From Novosphingobium sp. CECT 9465 (lineage in GTDB: Bacteria; Pseudomonadota; Alphaproteobacteria; Sphingomonadales; Sphingomonadaceae): 64,000 bases of DNA. This document shows, in pieces, positions 49,580-61,625 of this stretch. Position 1 is the stretch's first letter. Every line of letters begins with the position of its first letter. The DNA is taken from assembly GCF_920987055.1 (NCBI RefSeq), contig NZ_CAKLBX010000001.1, forward strand, positions 62,001 through 126,000. The letters are read 5' to 3'. The position numbers were made by a program, and so were the translations under genes. The notes below the pieces were generated by a model that did not search any database, was not told the DNA's origin, and was given only the letters and a program-made list of their open reading frames with translations.

Positions 49580-50308
49580 ATGACCAGAATCGGAATTATC
49601 GGCAGCGCTGGACGAATGGGCAATGCGCTGCAGGCGGCTATCGCGGCGGCAGGGCATGACTATGCGGGTGGGATCGACAAGGACGGCGATCCGCTGGCGC
49701 TGGCCAAGGCTTGCGATGTGCTGGTCGATTTCTCCGCTCCCGGCGCGCTCGAATTCAACCTTGATGCTGCGATCCATGCAAGGGTCCCGATCGTGGTCGG
49801 CACCACCGGCCTGGAGGAGCGGCACCACTGGCTGGTCGATTCCGCAGCGGTCAGCATTCCGGTGCTGCAGACCGGCAATACCTCGCTGGGCGTTACCCTG
49901 CTTTCGCATCTGGTGCAGGAAGCGGCGCAGCGGCTGGGCGAGGACTGGGACATCGAGATCGTCGAGACGCATCATCGCATGAAGGTGGACGCGCCGTCGG
50001 GCACGGCGCTGCTGCTGGGTGAGGCCGCAGCCAAGGGGCGCGGCGTGGTTCTGGCGGATGAAGCCGTGCGCGGGCGCGATGGTATCACCGGCGCGCGAAA
50101 AGCCGGGACCATCGGTTTCGCATCGTTGCGTGGCGGCAGCGTGGCGGGCGACCATTCGGTGCATTTCCTTGCCGATAATGAACGCCTGACTTTCTCGCAC
50201 CTTGCTGAAAATCGTGGGATCTTTGCCAAAGGCGCGATCCGGGCGGCCGAATGGCTGCTGGGCAGGAAACCGGGGCGCTATACGATGCCGGAAGTATTGG
50301 GGCTTTGA
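49580..50308 (+). CDS. dapB: 4-hydroxy-tetrahydrodipicolinate reductase
   Basis: NAD(P)H-dependent step of lysine/diaminopimelate synthesis, 242 aa. Nucleotide-binding GSAGRMG near the N-terminus, GTTGL, and the active-site region ETHHRMKVDAPSGTA. The C-terminal LGRKPGRYTMPEVLGL is typical. It is followed by nth, whose GTG begins one base after the dapB stop. Confidence 0.97.
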   Translation: MTRIGIIGSAGRMGNALQAAIAAAGHDYAGGIDKDGDPLALAKACDVLVDFSAPGALEFNLDAAIHARVPIVVGTTGLEERHHWLVDSAAVSIPVLQTGNTSLGVTLLSHLVQEAAQRLGEDWDIEIVETHHRMKVDAPSGTALLLGEAAAKGRGVVLADEAVRGRDGITGARKAGTIGFASLRGGSVAGDHSVHFLADNERLTFSHLAENRGIFAKGAIRAAEWLLGRKPGRYTMPEVLGL

Positions 50309-50309
50309 C

Positions 50310-50990
50310 GTGAAGCGGGCGGATGTCTTCGAATTCTTCCGCCGGCTGGCCGAGGCCAATCCCGCACCCGAAACGGAGCTCGAATACGGCAATGTCTACC
50401 AGTTGCTGGTGGCGGTGACGCTTTCGGCGCAGGCGACCGACGTGGGCGTGAACAAGGCGACGCGGAAGCTCTTCGCGATCGTCAAGACCCCGCAGGACAT
50501 GCTCGATCTGGGCGAAGAGGGCCTGAAAGCGCACATCAAGACCATCGGCCTGTTCAATGCCAAGGCGAAGAACGTGATGGCCATGGCCGAAATACTCGTG
50601 CGTGTGCATGGCGGCGAGGTTCCGGCGGACCGCGATTTGCTGACGCAATTGCCGGGGGTTGGCCGCAAGACCGCCAATGTCGTGATGAACTGCGCGTTCG
50701 GGGCGGAAACCTTTGCCGTGGATACGCATATCTTCCGTGTCGGCAATCGTACCGGCATGGCGAAGGGAAAGACGCCGCTGGCCGTTGAGAAGGAGCTGGA
50801 GAAGAAAGTCCCCCAGCCGTTCCGCGTGGGCGCACATCACTGGCTGATCCTGCACGGACGCTATGTGTGCAAGGCGCGGACGCCCGAATGCTGGCATTGT
50901 GGTGTGGTTGACCTTTGCGGGTACAAGGCCAAGGTGCTGGAGAAGGGGGCCAAACCGGCTGCGCCGAAGAAGCCTTCCGCAGCACGATAA
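50310..50990 (+). CDS. nth: Endonuclease III
   Basis: DNA glycosylase/AP lyase removing oxidised pyrimidines, 226 aa from GTG 50310. Helix-hairpin-helix LPGVGRKTANVV with catalytic K120, D138 in VDTHIFRV, and the [4Fe-4S] cysteines C187, C194, C197 and C203, the same numbering as in E. coli Nth. A C-terminal Lys/Ala/Pro-rich tail follows. It starts one base after dapB, so the two are co-translated. Confidence 0.96.
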   Translation: MKRADVFEFFRRLAEANPAPETELEYGNVYQLLVAVTLSAQATDVGVNKATRKLFAIVKTPQDMLDLGEEGLKAHIKTIGLFNAKAKNVMAMAEILVRVHGGEVPADRDLLTQLPGVGRKTANVVMNCAFGAETFAVDTHIFRVGNRTGMAKGKTPLAVEKELEKKVPQPFRVGAHHWLILHGRYVCKARTPECWHCGVVDLCGYKAKVLEKGAKPAAPKKPSAAR

Positions 50991-51004
50991 AAGGAGAGCA
51001 TGAC

Positions 51005-51409
51005 ATGAAGCGCATGACTTCGATTTTGCTGGCCGCCGCCGTGTTGAGCGGTTGCGCTGCGCAAGGCAGCAATCCGTCCGCGCGCGACGGACGCGGCAAG
51101 GATGTTCCTGCCGCAAGGATCGTGGGTGAACCGGTCGATTGCATACCGATCCGCACGATCCAGGAAAGCCGCGTTCGCGATGACTGGACCATCGATTTCC
51201 GGGTCGGCGGCAACCGCTGGTATCGCAACAGCCTGCCAAATCGTTGCAGCAGCCTGGGGCTGGAGCGGGCGTTCTCCTATTCCACGTCGCTCAGCCAGTT
51301 GTGCAATGTTGATATCATCACGGTGATTTCCAGCAGCGGCGGCCCCGGCCCGATCAATCGCGGATCGTGCGGGCTGGGTGAATTTACGCCGGTGGAGCTG
51401 GTCAAGTAG
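51005..51409 (+). CDS. Predicted lipoprotein, unknown function
   Basis: 134 aa. Lipoprotein signal MKRMTSILLAAAVLSGC with lipobox LSGC (Cys 17). The mature domain has four more Cys and a RIVGEPVDCIPIRTIQESRVRDD core followed by WTIDFRVGGNRWYRNSLPNRC. Similar small proteins occur widely in sphingomonads; no function known to me. AGGAGA lies 7 bp before the ATG. 14 bp after nth. Confidence 0.82.
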   Translation: MKRMTSILLAAAVLSGCAAQGSNPSARDGRGKDVPAARIVGEPVDCIPIRTIQESRVRDDWTIDFRVGGNRWYRNSLPNRCSSLGLERAFSYSTSLSQLCNVDIITVISSSGGPGPINRGSCGLGEFTPVELVK

Positions 51410-51454
51410 GCTTACCAAGGTTCGGGCGTTTGATCATGCTGGGTGCTCGGCGGC

Positions 51455-52774
51455 TCAGTCTTCGAAGTTTGCCGGATCGAGATTCAGTCCCGCGCGGCCG
51501 TCCGCCGCAGTGTGTGACGGGGCGTGGGGCGGTTCGGCATCGGGGTCCATCGTGGGTTGCAACATGCCTTCCCACTTGGTGATGACCGATGTGGCCACGG
51601 CATTGCCCACCACATTGGTGGCGCTGCGGCCCATATCGAGGAAGTGATCGACGCCCAGCACCAGCGCGATGCCTTCCACCGGCAGGCCGAACTGGTTGAG
51701 CGTGGCTGCGATCACCACCAGGCTGGCGCGCGGCACCCCGGCAATGCCCTTTGACGTGACCATCAGCGTCAGCAGCATCACGATCTGGCTGGAAATCGGC
51801 AGGTCGATGCCATAGGCCTGCGCGATGAAGATCGCGGCAAAGCTGGTGTAGATCATCGACCCATCAAGGTTGAAGCTGTAGCCGAGCGGCAGCACGAAGC
51901 CTGAGATACGCCGCGGGACGCCGAAGCGGTCAAGCTGCTCGAACAGCTTGGGCAATGCGGCTTCGGAACTGGCGGTGGAATAGGCCAGCAGCAGCGGTTC
52001 GCGGATATAGCGGATCAGCGTGAAGATGCGCCCGTGCAGGAACAGCGCGCCCGCGCTCAGCAGGATCACCCACAGGATCAGCATGGCAAGGTAGAACGAC
52101 CCGACCAGCTTGCCATACGTCACGATGATGCCAAGGCCCCGCAGCGCGATGACCGAAGAGATCGCGCCGAACACCGCGAACGGGGCAAAACGCATGACAT
52201 AGCCGGTGATCGTCAGCATGACTTGCGCCAGCGCCTCTGCCCCGCGCACCAGCGGCGCCCCCTTTGCGCCGATGGCGGACAGCGCAATGCCGACAAACAG
52301 CGAGAACACCAGTACTTGCAGGATGTCGTTCTTGGCCATCGCCTCGATCGGGCTGGCGGGGAAGACCGAAAGCACGAAGTGGCGGAAGGTGAAATCGCCC
52401 GTGGCCAGTTCTCCCAGATCGCCGGTCGGCACCAGTTCAAGGCCGACGCCCGGCTTGAGCAGATTGACCATGATCAGGCCGAGCGTGATCGACACGAAAC
52501 TGAACGTCACGAACCACGCGAGCGAACGCCCGCCGATGCGGCCCAGCGCCGCGCTATCGCCCATGCTGGCGATGCCGGTGACGATGGTGGCCAGCACCAG
52601 TGGCGCAACGATCATCTTGATCAGGCGCAGGAACACATCGGGCAGCAGCTTGAGCGTGTCGGCGGTGAACGCCAGCGTTTCATCGCCCTTCGGATAAGTG
52701 ACGTTGAGCGCGTAGCCGACGACGATGCCGAGCACCATGCCGATCAGGATATATAAGGTCAGGCGCCTGGCCAA
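51455..52774 (-). CDS. Dicarboxylate/amino acid:cation symporter
   Basis: Inner-membrane transporter of the DAACS (DctA/GltP) family, 439 aa, with about eight membrane helices and two re-entrant loops. The serine-rich hairpin AYSTASSEAALP, the NLDGSMIY motif of helix 7 and the LGVDHFLDMGRSATNVVGN motif of helix 8 are intact. Likely substrates are C4-dicarboxylates or acidic amino acids; the sequence does not decide between them. It begins 74 bp downstream of the aroC stop on the same strand. Confidence 0.93.
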   Translation of the reverse strand: MARRLTLYILIGMVLGIVVGYALNVTYPKGDETLAFTADTLKLLPDVFLRLIKMIVAPLVLATIVTGIASMGDSAALGRIGGRSLAWFVTFSFVSITLGLIMVNLLKPGVGLELVPTGDLGELATGDFTFRHFVLSVFPASPIEAMAKNDILQVLVFSLFVGIALSAIGAKGAPLVRGAEALAQVMLTITGYVMRFAPFAVFGAISSVIALRGLGIIVTYGKLVGSFYLAMLILWVILLSAGALFLHGRIFTLIRYIREPLLLAYSTASSEAALPKLFEQLDRFGVPRRISGFVLPLGYSFNLDGSMIYTSFAAIFIAQAYGIDLPISSQIVMLLTLMVTSKGIAGVPRASLVVIAATLNQFGLPVEGIALVLGVDHFLDMGRSATNVVGNAVATSVITKWEGMLQPTMDPDAEPPHAPSHTAADGRAGLNLDPANFED

Positions 52775-52848
52775 AGGAATGCTCCCGCAATATTGTTACG
52801 GGCGAGACTAACGACCTTTCACGCGAAACCCAAGGGCTTCAAAGCGCC

Positions 52849-53916
52849 TTAACCACATTGCCCGCGATGCAGCAGCTTCTGGTCGGCCAGCACCAGCGCC
52901 ATCATCGCCTCGACCACCGGCACCCCGCGAATGCCGACACAAGGATCGTGGCGGCCCTTGGTGAACAGGTCGGTCGCTTCGCCGTCCCGCGTGATCGTGG
53001 GCATCGGCGTGAGGATCGAAGAGGTCGGCTTGAACGCCACGCGCACCGTCACCGGCTGTCCGGTGGAAATGCCGCCCGCGATCCCACCCGCGTGATTGGC
53101 GGTGAACTGCGGACCGTCCGCGCCGGGCCGCATCGGATCGGCATTGCCCTCGCCGGTATTGGCCGCAGCGGCGAAGCCATCGCCAATTTCAACGCCTTTT
53201 ACCGCGTTGATCCCCATCATCGCATGGGCCAGTTCGGCATCCAGCTTGGCATAGAGCGGCGCGCCCCAGCCTGCGGGAACGCCCATGGCTACGCATTCGA
53301 CCACCGCGCCCAGTGACGAGCCGGATTTGCGGGCATTGTCCATCAGCACTTCCCAGCGGGCAGTGGCCTGGGCGTCGGGAGAAAAGAACGGGTTCTTGCC
53401 GATTTCGGCGGGGTCGAAGTTCGCCAAATCGATGGCATCGCCGCCAATCGCGCTAACGAATCCGAGGATCGTGACCTCCGGGATCACCAGCCGCGCCACG
53501 CCGCCTGCGGCCACGCGCGCCGCCGTCTCGCGCGCGGATGAGCGTCCGCCGCCGCGATAGTCGCGGAAGCCGTACTTGGCATCATAGGCATAGTCGGCAT
53601 GGCCGGGGCGATAGGCCTTGGCGACATCGCCATAGTCCTTTGAGCGCTGGTCCACGTTCTCGATCATCAGGCTGATCGGGGTGCCGGTGGAGCGGCCTTC
53701 GAACACGCCCGACAGGATCTTGACCAGATCGGGTTCCTGCCGCTGCGTGGTAAAGCGCGATTGGCCGGGGCGGCGCGCGTCGAGAAACGGCTGGATATCC
53801 GCTTCGGAAATGGCGAGGCCCGGAGGGCAACCGTCAACCACGGCGCCCAGCGCCGACCCGTGGCTTTCGCCCCAGGTGGTGAAACGGAACATGTGACCAA
53901 AACTGTTCAGGCTCAT
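52849..53916 (-). CDS. aroC: Chorismate synthase
   Basis: FMN-dependent formation of chorismate from 5-enolpyruvylshikimate 3-phosphate, the last common step to aromatic amino acids; 355 aa. Signatures [18 protein letters not shown] near the N-terminus, the [17 protein letters not shown] loop and [16 protein letters not shown] at the C-terminal side. ATG 53916 gives the usual [11 protein letters not shown] start. Its upstream region is filled by a long inverted repeat. Confidence 0.97.
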   Translation of the reverse strand: MSLNSFGHMFRFTTWGESHGSALGAVVDGCPPGLAISEADIQPFLDARRPGQSRFTTQRQEPDLVKILSGVFEGRSTGTPISLMIENVDQRSKDYGDVAKAYRPGHADYAYDAKYGFRDYRGGGRSSARETAARVAAGGVARLVIPEVTILGFVSAIGGDAIDLANFDPAEIGKNPFFSPDAQATARWEVLMDNARKSGSSLGAVVECVAMGVPAGWGAPLYAKLDAELAHAMMGINAVKGVEIGDGFAAAANTGEGNADPMRPGADGPQFTANHAGGIAGGISTGQPVTVRVAFKPTSSILTPMPTITRDGEATDLFTKGRHDPCVGIRGVPVVEAMMALVLADQKLLHRGQCG

Positions 53917-53962
53917 GGGCCAGCGCAATGTCGCAAAGCGGCGGAAAAGTCCACTGTCGCAG

Positions 53963-54046
53963 CACCACCCCCCGGCCCCCTCCTCTGAAGAGGAGGAGGA
54001 GCAGAAAAAGCCCCATCCTCTTCAGAGGAGGGGGTTGGGGGTGGTG
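53963..54046. repeat. Long inverted repeat in the aroC / monooxygenase divergent region
   Basis: Arms 53963-53994 and 54016-54046 are near-perfect reverse complements (CACCACCCCC, then GGCCCC or AACCCC, then CTCCTCTGAAGAGGA), about 21 bp apart. Each arm also contains its own small palindrome (TCCTCT/AGAGGA). The C-rich part resembles the CCCACCCCCAGC part of repeats R1 and R2, but the rest differs. Confidence 0.8.
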
Positions 54047-54063
54047 GCGTCCCGCGCTAAGCC

Positions 54064-54381
54064 ATGCAAATGTACCTCGTCGTCTTCCGCAACCGCAAAC
54101 GTGCCGACATCGATGCCGCCGCCTATGGTGCCGATGCGCAAGCGATGGACACTTTGGCGCGCCAGCAACCCGGCTTCCTCAGCTTCAAAAGCTACACCGC
54201 CGATGATGGCGAAGTCATCGCCCTGTCCGAATGGGCCGACGAAGCCGCAGCGCTTGGCTGGCGGCGCGTGGCCGAACACGCCGAAGTGCAGGGCAGGGGC
54301 CGCAGCCAATACTACGAAAGCTACACCCTGCTCGCAGGTACGCCTTCGCGCATCCATCACTTCAATCGGCAGGACTTATGA
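54064..54381 (+). CDS. Antibiotic biosynthesis monooxygenase (ABM) domain protein
   Basis: 105 aa, ferredoxin-like dimeric alpha/beta barrel. MYLVVFRNRKR, the QPGFLSFKSY strand and VIALSEWADEAAALGWRRVAEHAEVQGRG are typical of the ABM/YgiN-like family, which includes quinol monooxygenases and heme-degrading enzymes; no specific activity can be given. The stop overlaps the next start (ATGA). Confidence 0.88.
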   Translation: MQMYLVVFRNRKRADIDAAAYGADAQAMDTLARQQPGFLSFKSYTADDGEVIALSEWADEAAALGWRRVAEHAEVQGRGRSQYYESYTLLAGTPSRIHHFNRQDL

Positions 54382-54728
54382 GCATCACTCTTTACGGCAT
54401 TCCCAATTGCGACACGGTCAAGAAGGCTCGCACGTGGCTCGATGCGCAGGGTTTTGCCTATACGTTCCACGACTATAAGAAACAGGGCGCTGATCCGGCG
54501 AGGATTGCGGGATGGATCGCGCAAGCAGGGTTGGACAAGGTGGTGAACCGCGCGGGCACGACCTACCGCAAGCTCGACGATTCACAGAAAGAAGCGTTGG
54601 CGGGCAACGGCGCGCCTGCGGTGCTGGCGGAGAACGCCTCGGTGATCAAGCGTCCGATCGTCGAGTATCCCGGCGGCTTGCTTGTGGGGTTCAAGGAAGC
54701 CGAGTGGGCGGCGGCGCTCAAGGGCTAG
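54378..54728 (+). CDS. ArsC/Spx-family reductase (YffB-like)
   Basis: 116 aa, thioredoxin-fold member of the ArsC family. GIPNCDTVKKARTWLDAQG places the conserved Cys at residue 10; VNRAGTTYRKLDD and the IKRPIVEYPGGLLVGF segment with conserved Arg-Pro follow. YffB-type proteins are probably glutathione-dependent thiol reductases; arsenate reduction is not implied. Coupled by a 4-bp overlap to the ABM gene. Its stop shares CTAG with the stop of the opposing gene. Confidence 0.88.
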   Translation: MSITLYGIPNCDTVKKARTWLDAQGFAYTFHDYKKQGADPARIAGWIAQAGLDKVVNRAGTTYRKLDDSQKEALAGNGAPAVLAENASVIKRPIVEYPGGLLVGFKEAEWAAALKG

Positions 54729-54976
54729 TTCGTCTCGCGCACGAGCCGTTCGGTAAGTTCCGCAATTTCCGATGGTTCCAGCAGCCAGGTGCGGGTGGCC
54801 CGGCCTTCGCGGTGGATCGGCTGGGTCAGCAGCACACGCGCCTTGGCTTGTGCTTCGGGCTTGTACAGCGGGAAATGCAGGGCGCAGTCGCGGATCGTGC
54901 CGATGATCGGCACCTTGCCATCAAGGTCGATCATCGTGGCGGGCTGATCCCAGGGAATCGCGTCCGTGTAGGCCAT
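54725..54976 (-). CDS. Conserved small protein downstream of gyrB
   Basis: 83 aa, soluble (MAYTDAIPWDQPATMIDLDGK ... WLLEPSEIAELTERLVRETN). No family recognised. ATG 54976 lies two bases after the gyrB stop, so it is probably translated from the gyrB message. Its stop and that of the convergent ArsC-like gene overlap by 4 bp in the palindrome CTAG. Confidence 0.75.
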   Translation of the reverse strand: MAYTDAIPWDQPATMIDLDGKVPIIGTIRDCALHFPLYKPEAQAKARVLLTQPIHREGRATRTWLLEPSEIAELTERLVRETN

Positions 54977-54978
54977 CG

Positions 54979-57624
<2,646 letters not shown>

Positions 57625-57645
57625 TCACCGGGGACTGTCACAACC

Positions 57646-59064
57646 ATGCGCAAACCGCTCATTACGATCGCGCCGATGCTGCTTGCGGCCTTGCCCGCGA
57701 TGGCGGCAGAGACCCCGCTGCGGCCCGATCAGCAGGCCTATCGTGCGCTGTACAAGGAGATGGTCGAGACTGACACTTCGATCACCACCGGCAGTTGCAC
57801 CGCGCTGGCCGAAAAGATCGAAGGCCATTTGCGTGGCGCGGGCTTTACCAGCGCCGAACTCCATCGCTTTGCCGTGCCGGAATTTCCCAAGGAAGGCGGC
57901 ATCGTCGTCATCCTGCCCGGCACATCGAAAGCGGCCAGACCGATCCTGCTGCTCGGCCATCTCGATGTCGTCGTCGCCAAGCGCGAGGACTGGACCCGCG
58001 ATCCTTATGCCTTCATCGAAGAGGGTGGATACTTCTACGGACGCGGGGTGGCCGACATGAAGGCGATGGACGCGATCTGGGTGGACATGCTGATGCGCTG
58101 GCGCAAGGCGGGCAAGGCTCCCAAACGCACGATCAAGCTGGCGCTGACCTGCGGCGAGGAAACCAGCACCGCCTTCAACGGGGCGAAATGGCTTTCGGAA
58201 AACCGTCGCGAGCTGATCGACGCCGAATTTGCACTGAACGAAGGCGGTTCGGGGCGTACGGACAAGCCGCTGGAAGATGGTGGCCGCGTTGTCGTGCAGA
58301 CGATCCACGTGGGCGAGAAGACCCCGGTCAATTACCGGATCGAGGCGACCAATCCGGGCGGGCACAGCTCCACGCCGGTCAAGGACAATGCGATCTACGC
58401 ACTGGCCGACGCCCTGGCCCGGTTGCGCGATTTCGATTTTCCGGTGATGCTGAACGACACGACCCGTGCCTTCTTTGCCAAGGCTGGTGCCGCGCGCAGC
58501 GATGCCATGGGCAAGGCGATGGTGGCGATTGCCGCCAACCCGGCCGATGATGCCGCAAGGGCAGTGCTCGATACCGATCGCTCGTTCCATTCCATGCTGC
58601 GCACGACTTGCGTCGCCACGCTGATCGATGGCGGCCATGCGAACAATGCGTTGCCGCAGCGGGCCGGGGCGAACATCAATTGCCGCATCTTTCCCGGCGT
58701 GAGTGCGGAGGATGTGCGCAAGGCACTGGAAACGGTGATCGCCGATCCGCGCATGACCGTGGTCCGCACCGACAATCGCGGACCCGACGCCAAGGCTCCG
58801 CCGCTCGATCCGAAGATTATCGGCCCTGCCGAAAAGCTGGTGGCGAAGTATTATCCCGGTGTGCCGATGGTCCCGGTCATGTCCACGGGCGCAACCGATG
58901 GCGTGTTCCTGTCTGCTGCCGGTATCCCCAGCTATGGTCCGCCGGGCATGTTCGGCAACCCTGACGGCGGCGGAACACATGGGCTGAACGAACGGATTTC
59001 GGTCAAGGCGGTCTATACCGGGCGCGACCTGCTGACCGAACTGGTCACTGTCCTGGCGTTCTGA
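57646..59064 (+). CDS. Secreted M20-family metallopeptidase
   Basis: 472 aa with a signal peptide (MRKPLITIAPMLLAALPAMAA). Dizinc M20 motifs: GHLDVV near residue 105, GRGVADMKA, catalytic Glu in CGEETST, and the C-terminal His in GGGTHGLNE. The dimerisation domain includes NPGGHSSTP. Likely a periplasmic carboxypeptidase or dipeptidase; substrate unknown. It is divergent from gyrB. A longer frame to 57547 lacks a ribosome site. A hairpin at 59196-59212 (AAGGCC/GGCCTT) lies downstream without a T-tract. Confidence 0.93.
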   Translation: MRKPLITIAPMLLAALPAMAAETPLRPDQQAYRALYKEMVETDTSITTGSCTALAEKIEGHLRGAGFTSAELHRFAVPEFPKEGGIVVILPGTSKAARPILLLGHLDVVVAKREDWTRDPYAFIEEGGYFYGRGVADMKAMDAIWVDMLMRWRKAGKAPKRTIKLALTCGEETSTAFNGAKWLSENRRELIDAEFALNEGGSGRTDKPLEDGGRVVVQTIHVGEKTPVNYRIEATNPGGHSSTPVKDNAIYALADALARLRDFDFPVMLNDTTRAFFAKAGAARSDAMGKAMVAIAANPADDAARAVLDTDRSFHSMLRTTCVATLIDGGHANNALPQRAGANINCRIFPGVSAEDVRKALETVIADPRMTVVRTDNRGPDAKAPPLDPKIIGPAEKLVAKYYPGVPMVPVMSTGATDGVFLSAAGIPSYGPPGMFGNPDGGGTHGLNERISVKAVYTGRDLLTELVTVLAF

Positions 59065-59235
59065 ACTTTTGCCCGGTCAGATGTGGGTTGTGGAAACTGC
59101 ACCCTCTTCCCCCTTGACGGCGGGCGGGCAGCAGTGTTCCTTGGCACTCATGCGTAACACAGAAGTCATGCGGCTCAGCCATGACTGCCCCTGCGAAGGC
59201 CATTTCGGCCTTGGCTGCAGGGACCGGACCGGGAC

Positions 59236-59871
59236 GTGCTTCATAAGGCGCTGATCGAACGGGCGGCTTCGGCCAGGCCCCATAGCGGCGATGGCGCCGC
59301 GTTCAATGATGTGTTGGGCAACGATCGCCACCTTTCCAATTGCCCGGCGCTGGTGCTGAACGCCGATTACACGCCGCTCAGCTATTACCCGCTCAGCCTG
59401 TGGCCATGGCAGACCGCGATCAAGGCGGTATTCCTGGAACGCGTCGACATCATCGAAACCTATGATCGTGAAGTGCACAGCGCCAGCTTTGGCATGAAGC
59501 TGCCTTCGGTGATCGCGCTGCGCCAGTATGTGCGGCCCAGCGAATATCCGGCGTTCACGCGCTTCAACCTGTTCCTGCGTGACAGTTTCCAGTGCCAGTA
59601 CTGCGGCAGCCCGGAAAACCTGACCTTCGATCACATCGTCCCGCGCCGCCTTGGCGGACGCACCTCGTGGGAGAATGTCGCCGCGGCCTGTTCGCCATGC
59701 AACCTGCGCAAGGGCGGGCGCACCCCCGAACAAGCCCGCATGCGTCTGATGAATCGCGCCATCCGCCCTACCACCTGGCAACTCCAGGAACGCGGCCGCG
59801 CCTTTCCGCCGGGCCATTTGCACGAAAGCTGGCGCGACTGGCTTTACTGGGATGTCGAGTTGGAGAGCTGA
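59236..59871 (+). CDS. HNH endonuclease
   Basis: 211 aa from a GTG at 59236; the true start may be further in (for example GTG 59311, before the conserved LNADYTPLSYYPLSLWPWQ). The HNH core CQYCGSPENLTFDHIVPRRLGGRTSWENVAAACSPCN contains a four-Cys zinc site and the DH catalytic pair. Stand-alone HNH proteins of this kind are widespread in alphaproteobacteria; biological role unclear. No methylase or toxin partner is adjacent. Confidence 0.88.
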   Translation: MLHKALIERAASARPHSGDGAAFNDVLGNDRHLSNCPALVLNADYTPLSYYPLSLWPWQTAIKAVFLERVDIIETYDREVHSASFGMKLPSVIALRQYVRPSEYPAFTRFNLFLRDSFQCQYCGSPENLTFDHIVPRRLGGRTSWENVAAACSPCNLRKGGRTPEQARMRLMNRAIRPTTWQLQERGRAFPPGHLHESWRDWLYWDVELES

Positions 59872-59953
59872 GTGACCTGCTGACCCTGCTTGTGTCGCAT
59901 GGCCGCCTTTCACACCGCCGCCCCGCGACCCCTCCCACCGCGGCCCCTCCCAC

Positions 59954-60319
59954 CGTCGCCCCGGACTTGATCAGGGGTGAGGCTTCCTTGTTTTGAAGCG
60001 GAAACACGGAGAGTTAAGACCCTTCGCTGATCCATGATCCGTTGCATGCAGCGCCAGATAAAAGAGGTTGGCCGCGCCAGACGATCAACCCCGCCGCGTC
60101 TCTGCGTAAACCATTCCAAAACAAAAGAAAAAGGCAACTATGTCTTTTGCAAAGACAAGCCTTGGCTTCGTCATTGCGAGCGCCGCGAAGCGGGGAGAAG
60201 CAATCCAGAGCGGTGGTGGATTGCTTCGTCGGCTTCGCCTCCTCGCAATGACGAAATGATGTTGGCAAAGGGTATAATCGCCAAAGAAAAGCCTGACCCC
60301 GATCAAGTCCGGGGCGACG
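59954..60319. repeat. Composite repeat locus bounded by 31-32 bp inverted repeats
   Basis: Left end 59954-59985 (CGTCGCCCCGGACTTGATCA...) is the reverse complement, with few mismatches, of the right end 60289-60319. Just before it are two direct copies of CCCCTCCCACCG (near 59930-59955). It contains the R4 element. This fills the gap between the HNH gene and the MFS gene; no credible gene is inside. Confidence 0.75.
60121..60291. repeat. Palindromic repeat R4, inverted copy of R3
   Basis: Borders: GGCAACTATGTC plus TTTTGCAAAG at the left (60133-60154) and, inverted, GTTGGCAAAG plus GGTATAATCGCC at the right (60261-60282). The interior hairpin TTCGTCATTGCGAG ... CTCGCAATGACGAA (60167-60255) is the reverse complement of R3, with very similar sequence over about 130 bp. 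Confidence 0.8.
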
Positions 60320-60354
60320 ATGAATGGGATGTCGGCTTTTAGCCGTCGGACAGC

Positions 60355-61584
60355 CTACGCCTCCCGCTTGAGCAGGGACGCACCCTTCCAGAACAGTGCC
60401 AGCGTGATCAGCGCGAACCCGGCTGAGATCAGCATCGGCATGCCCGGCAGGTCGATGATCGCATCCGGCCCGCTGAACCGTGCCAGAGCCTGCGTATAGA
60501 TCGGCGGACCTATGATTGCCGCGATGCTGCCGATGGACTGCACCGCGCCCTGCAATTCGCCCTGGCTGCGCGCATCGACCACGCGGCTGTTGTAGGCGGC
60601 TATGGGCGGCTGCACGAAGCCCTGCAGCGCGCCGACCGCAATCGCCAGGTAGACATGCCAGTATTCACGGGCGATCGTGTAGAGAATGGCCGAAATGCAC
60701 AGGCCGACGACGCCAAGCACCACGGCGCGCTGCTCCCCCAGTTTCGGCAAGGCCCAGCGTAGGCCGACGCCCTGCACCAGTGCACTGGTCAGCCCGACCA
60801 TGGCGAGCGCCAGCCCGACGTCGCGCACCGAAAAGCCATAGGCAGCAATCGCGAAATAGGACCACACCGCCGGGTAGACGACATGCGCCAGTTGCCACAT
60901 GCCAAGGGCTGCGACGAACCACAGCACGGTCGGGCTTTGCCCGCGCAAGGCCTTGAGTGTGGAAATCGCATTCGCCTTGCGCCAGTCGAACGGGCGGCGA
61001 TTGTCAGGGGTCAGCGATTCCTTGAGGAAAAACAGCCCGAACACGAAATTGGTCAGCGCCAGTGCGGCGGCCGCGTAGAACGGCAGGCGCGGGCTGATCG
61101 AGCCGAGCAATCCGCCAAGCGCCGGTCCCACGACAAATCCGAAGCCGAAGGCCAGTCCGATCATGCCGAAGTTCGCCGCGCGCTTTTCCGGCGGGGTCAC
61201 ATCCGCGATATAGGCATAGGCGGCGGAAAAGCTGGCACCGGTGATGCCCGCCAGCAACCGGCCCACCACCAGCCACCAGATGGTGGGTGCCACGGCCTGC
61301 AGCAGGTAATCCAGCCCCAGCATCAGCACCGCTGCCAGCAGCACGGGACGACGCCCGAAACGGTCCGAGAGGTTGCCCAGCACCGGCGCGAACACGAATT
61401 GCATCGCGGCATAGCCCGCGCTCAGCCAGCCCGCATATTCCGCCGCCGTGCCGATATCCACGCCGGTCAGATCGATGATCAGTCCCGGCAGGACCGGGAT
61501 GACGATCCCGAAGCCGAGCATATCGATCATCACGATCGCAAAGACGATCCCGAACGAGGCCCGGTGCGGCTTGGATGCAGGCAT
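60355..61584 (-). CDS. MFS transporter, TetA-like drug:proton antiporter
   Basis: 409 aa, twelve predicted membrane segments. Motif [15 protein letters not shown] between helices 2 and 3, and the [29 protein letters not shown] region, match the TetA/TCR subgroup of DHA1 exporters. Such proteins export tetracycline-like or other small molecules, but resistance cannot be inferred. It starts 41 bp after the following oxidoreductase gene on the same strand and is probably co-transcribed with it. Confidence 0.9.
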   Translation of the reverse strand: MPASKPHRASFGIVFAIVMIDMLGFGIVIPVLPGLIIDLTGVDIGTAAEYAGWLSAGYAAMQFVFAPVLGNLSDRFGRRPVLLAAVLMLGLDYLLQAVAPTIWWLVVGRLLAGITGASFSAAYAYIADVTPPEKRAANFGMIGLAFGFGFVVGPALGGLLGSISPRLPFYAAAALALTNFVFGLFFLKESLTPDNRRPFDWRKANAISTLKALRGQSPTVLWFVAALGMWQLAHVVYPAVWSYFAIAAYGFSVRDVGLALAMVGLTSALVQGVGLRWALPKLGEQRAVVLGVVGLCISAILYTIAREYWHVYLAIAVGALQGFVQPPIAAYNSRVVDARSQGELQGAVQSIGSIAAIIGPPIYTQALARFSGPDAIIDLPGMPMLISAGFALITLALFWKGASLLKREA

Positions 61585-61625
61585 GGCAGGATCTCCGGGG
61601 CGGCAAATGCGGTGGCGGGATGGAC

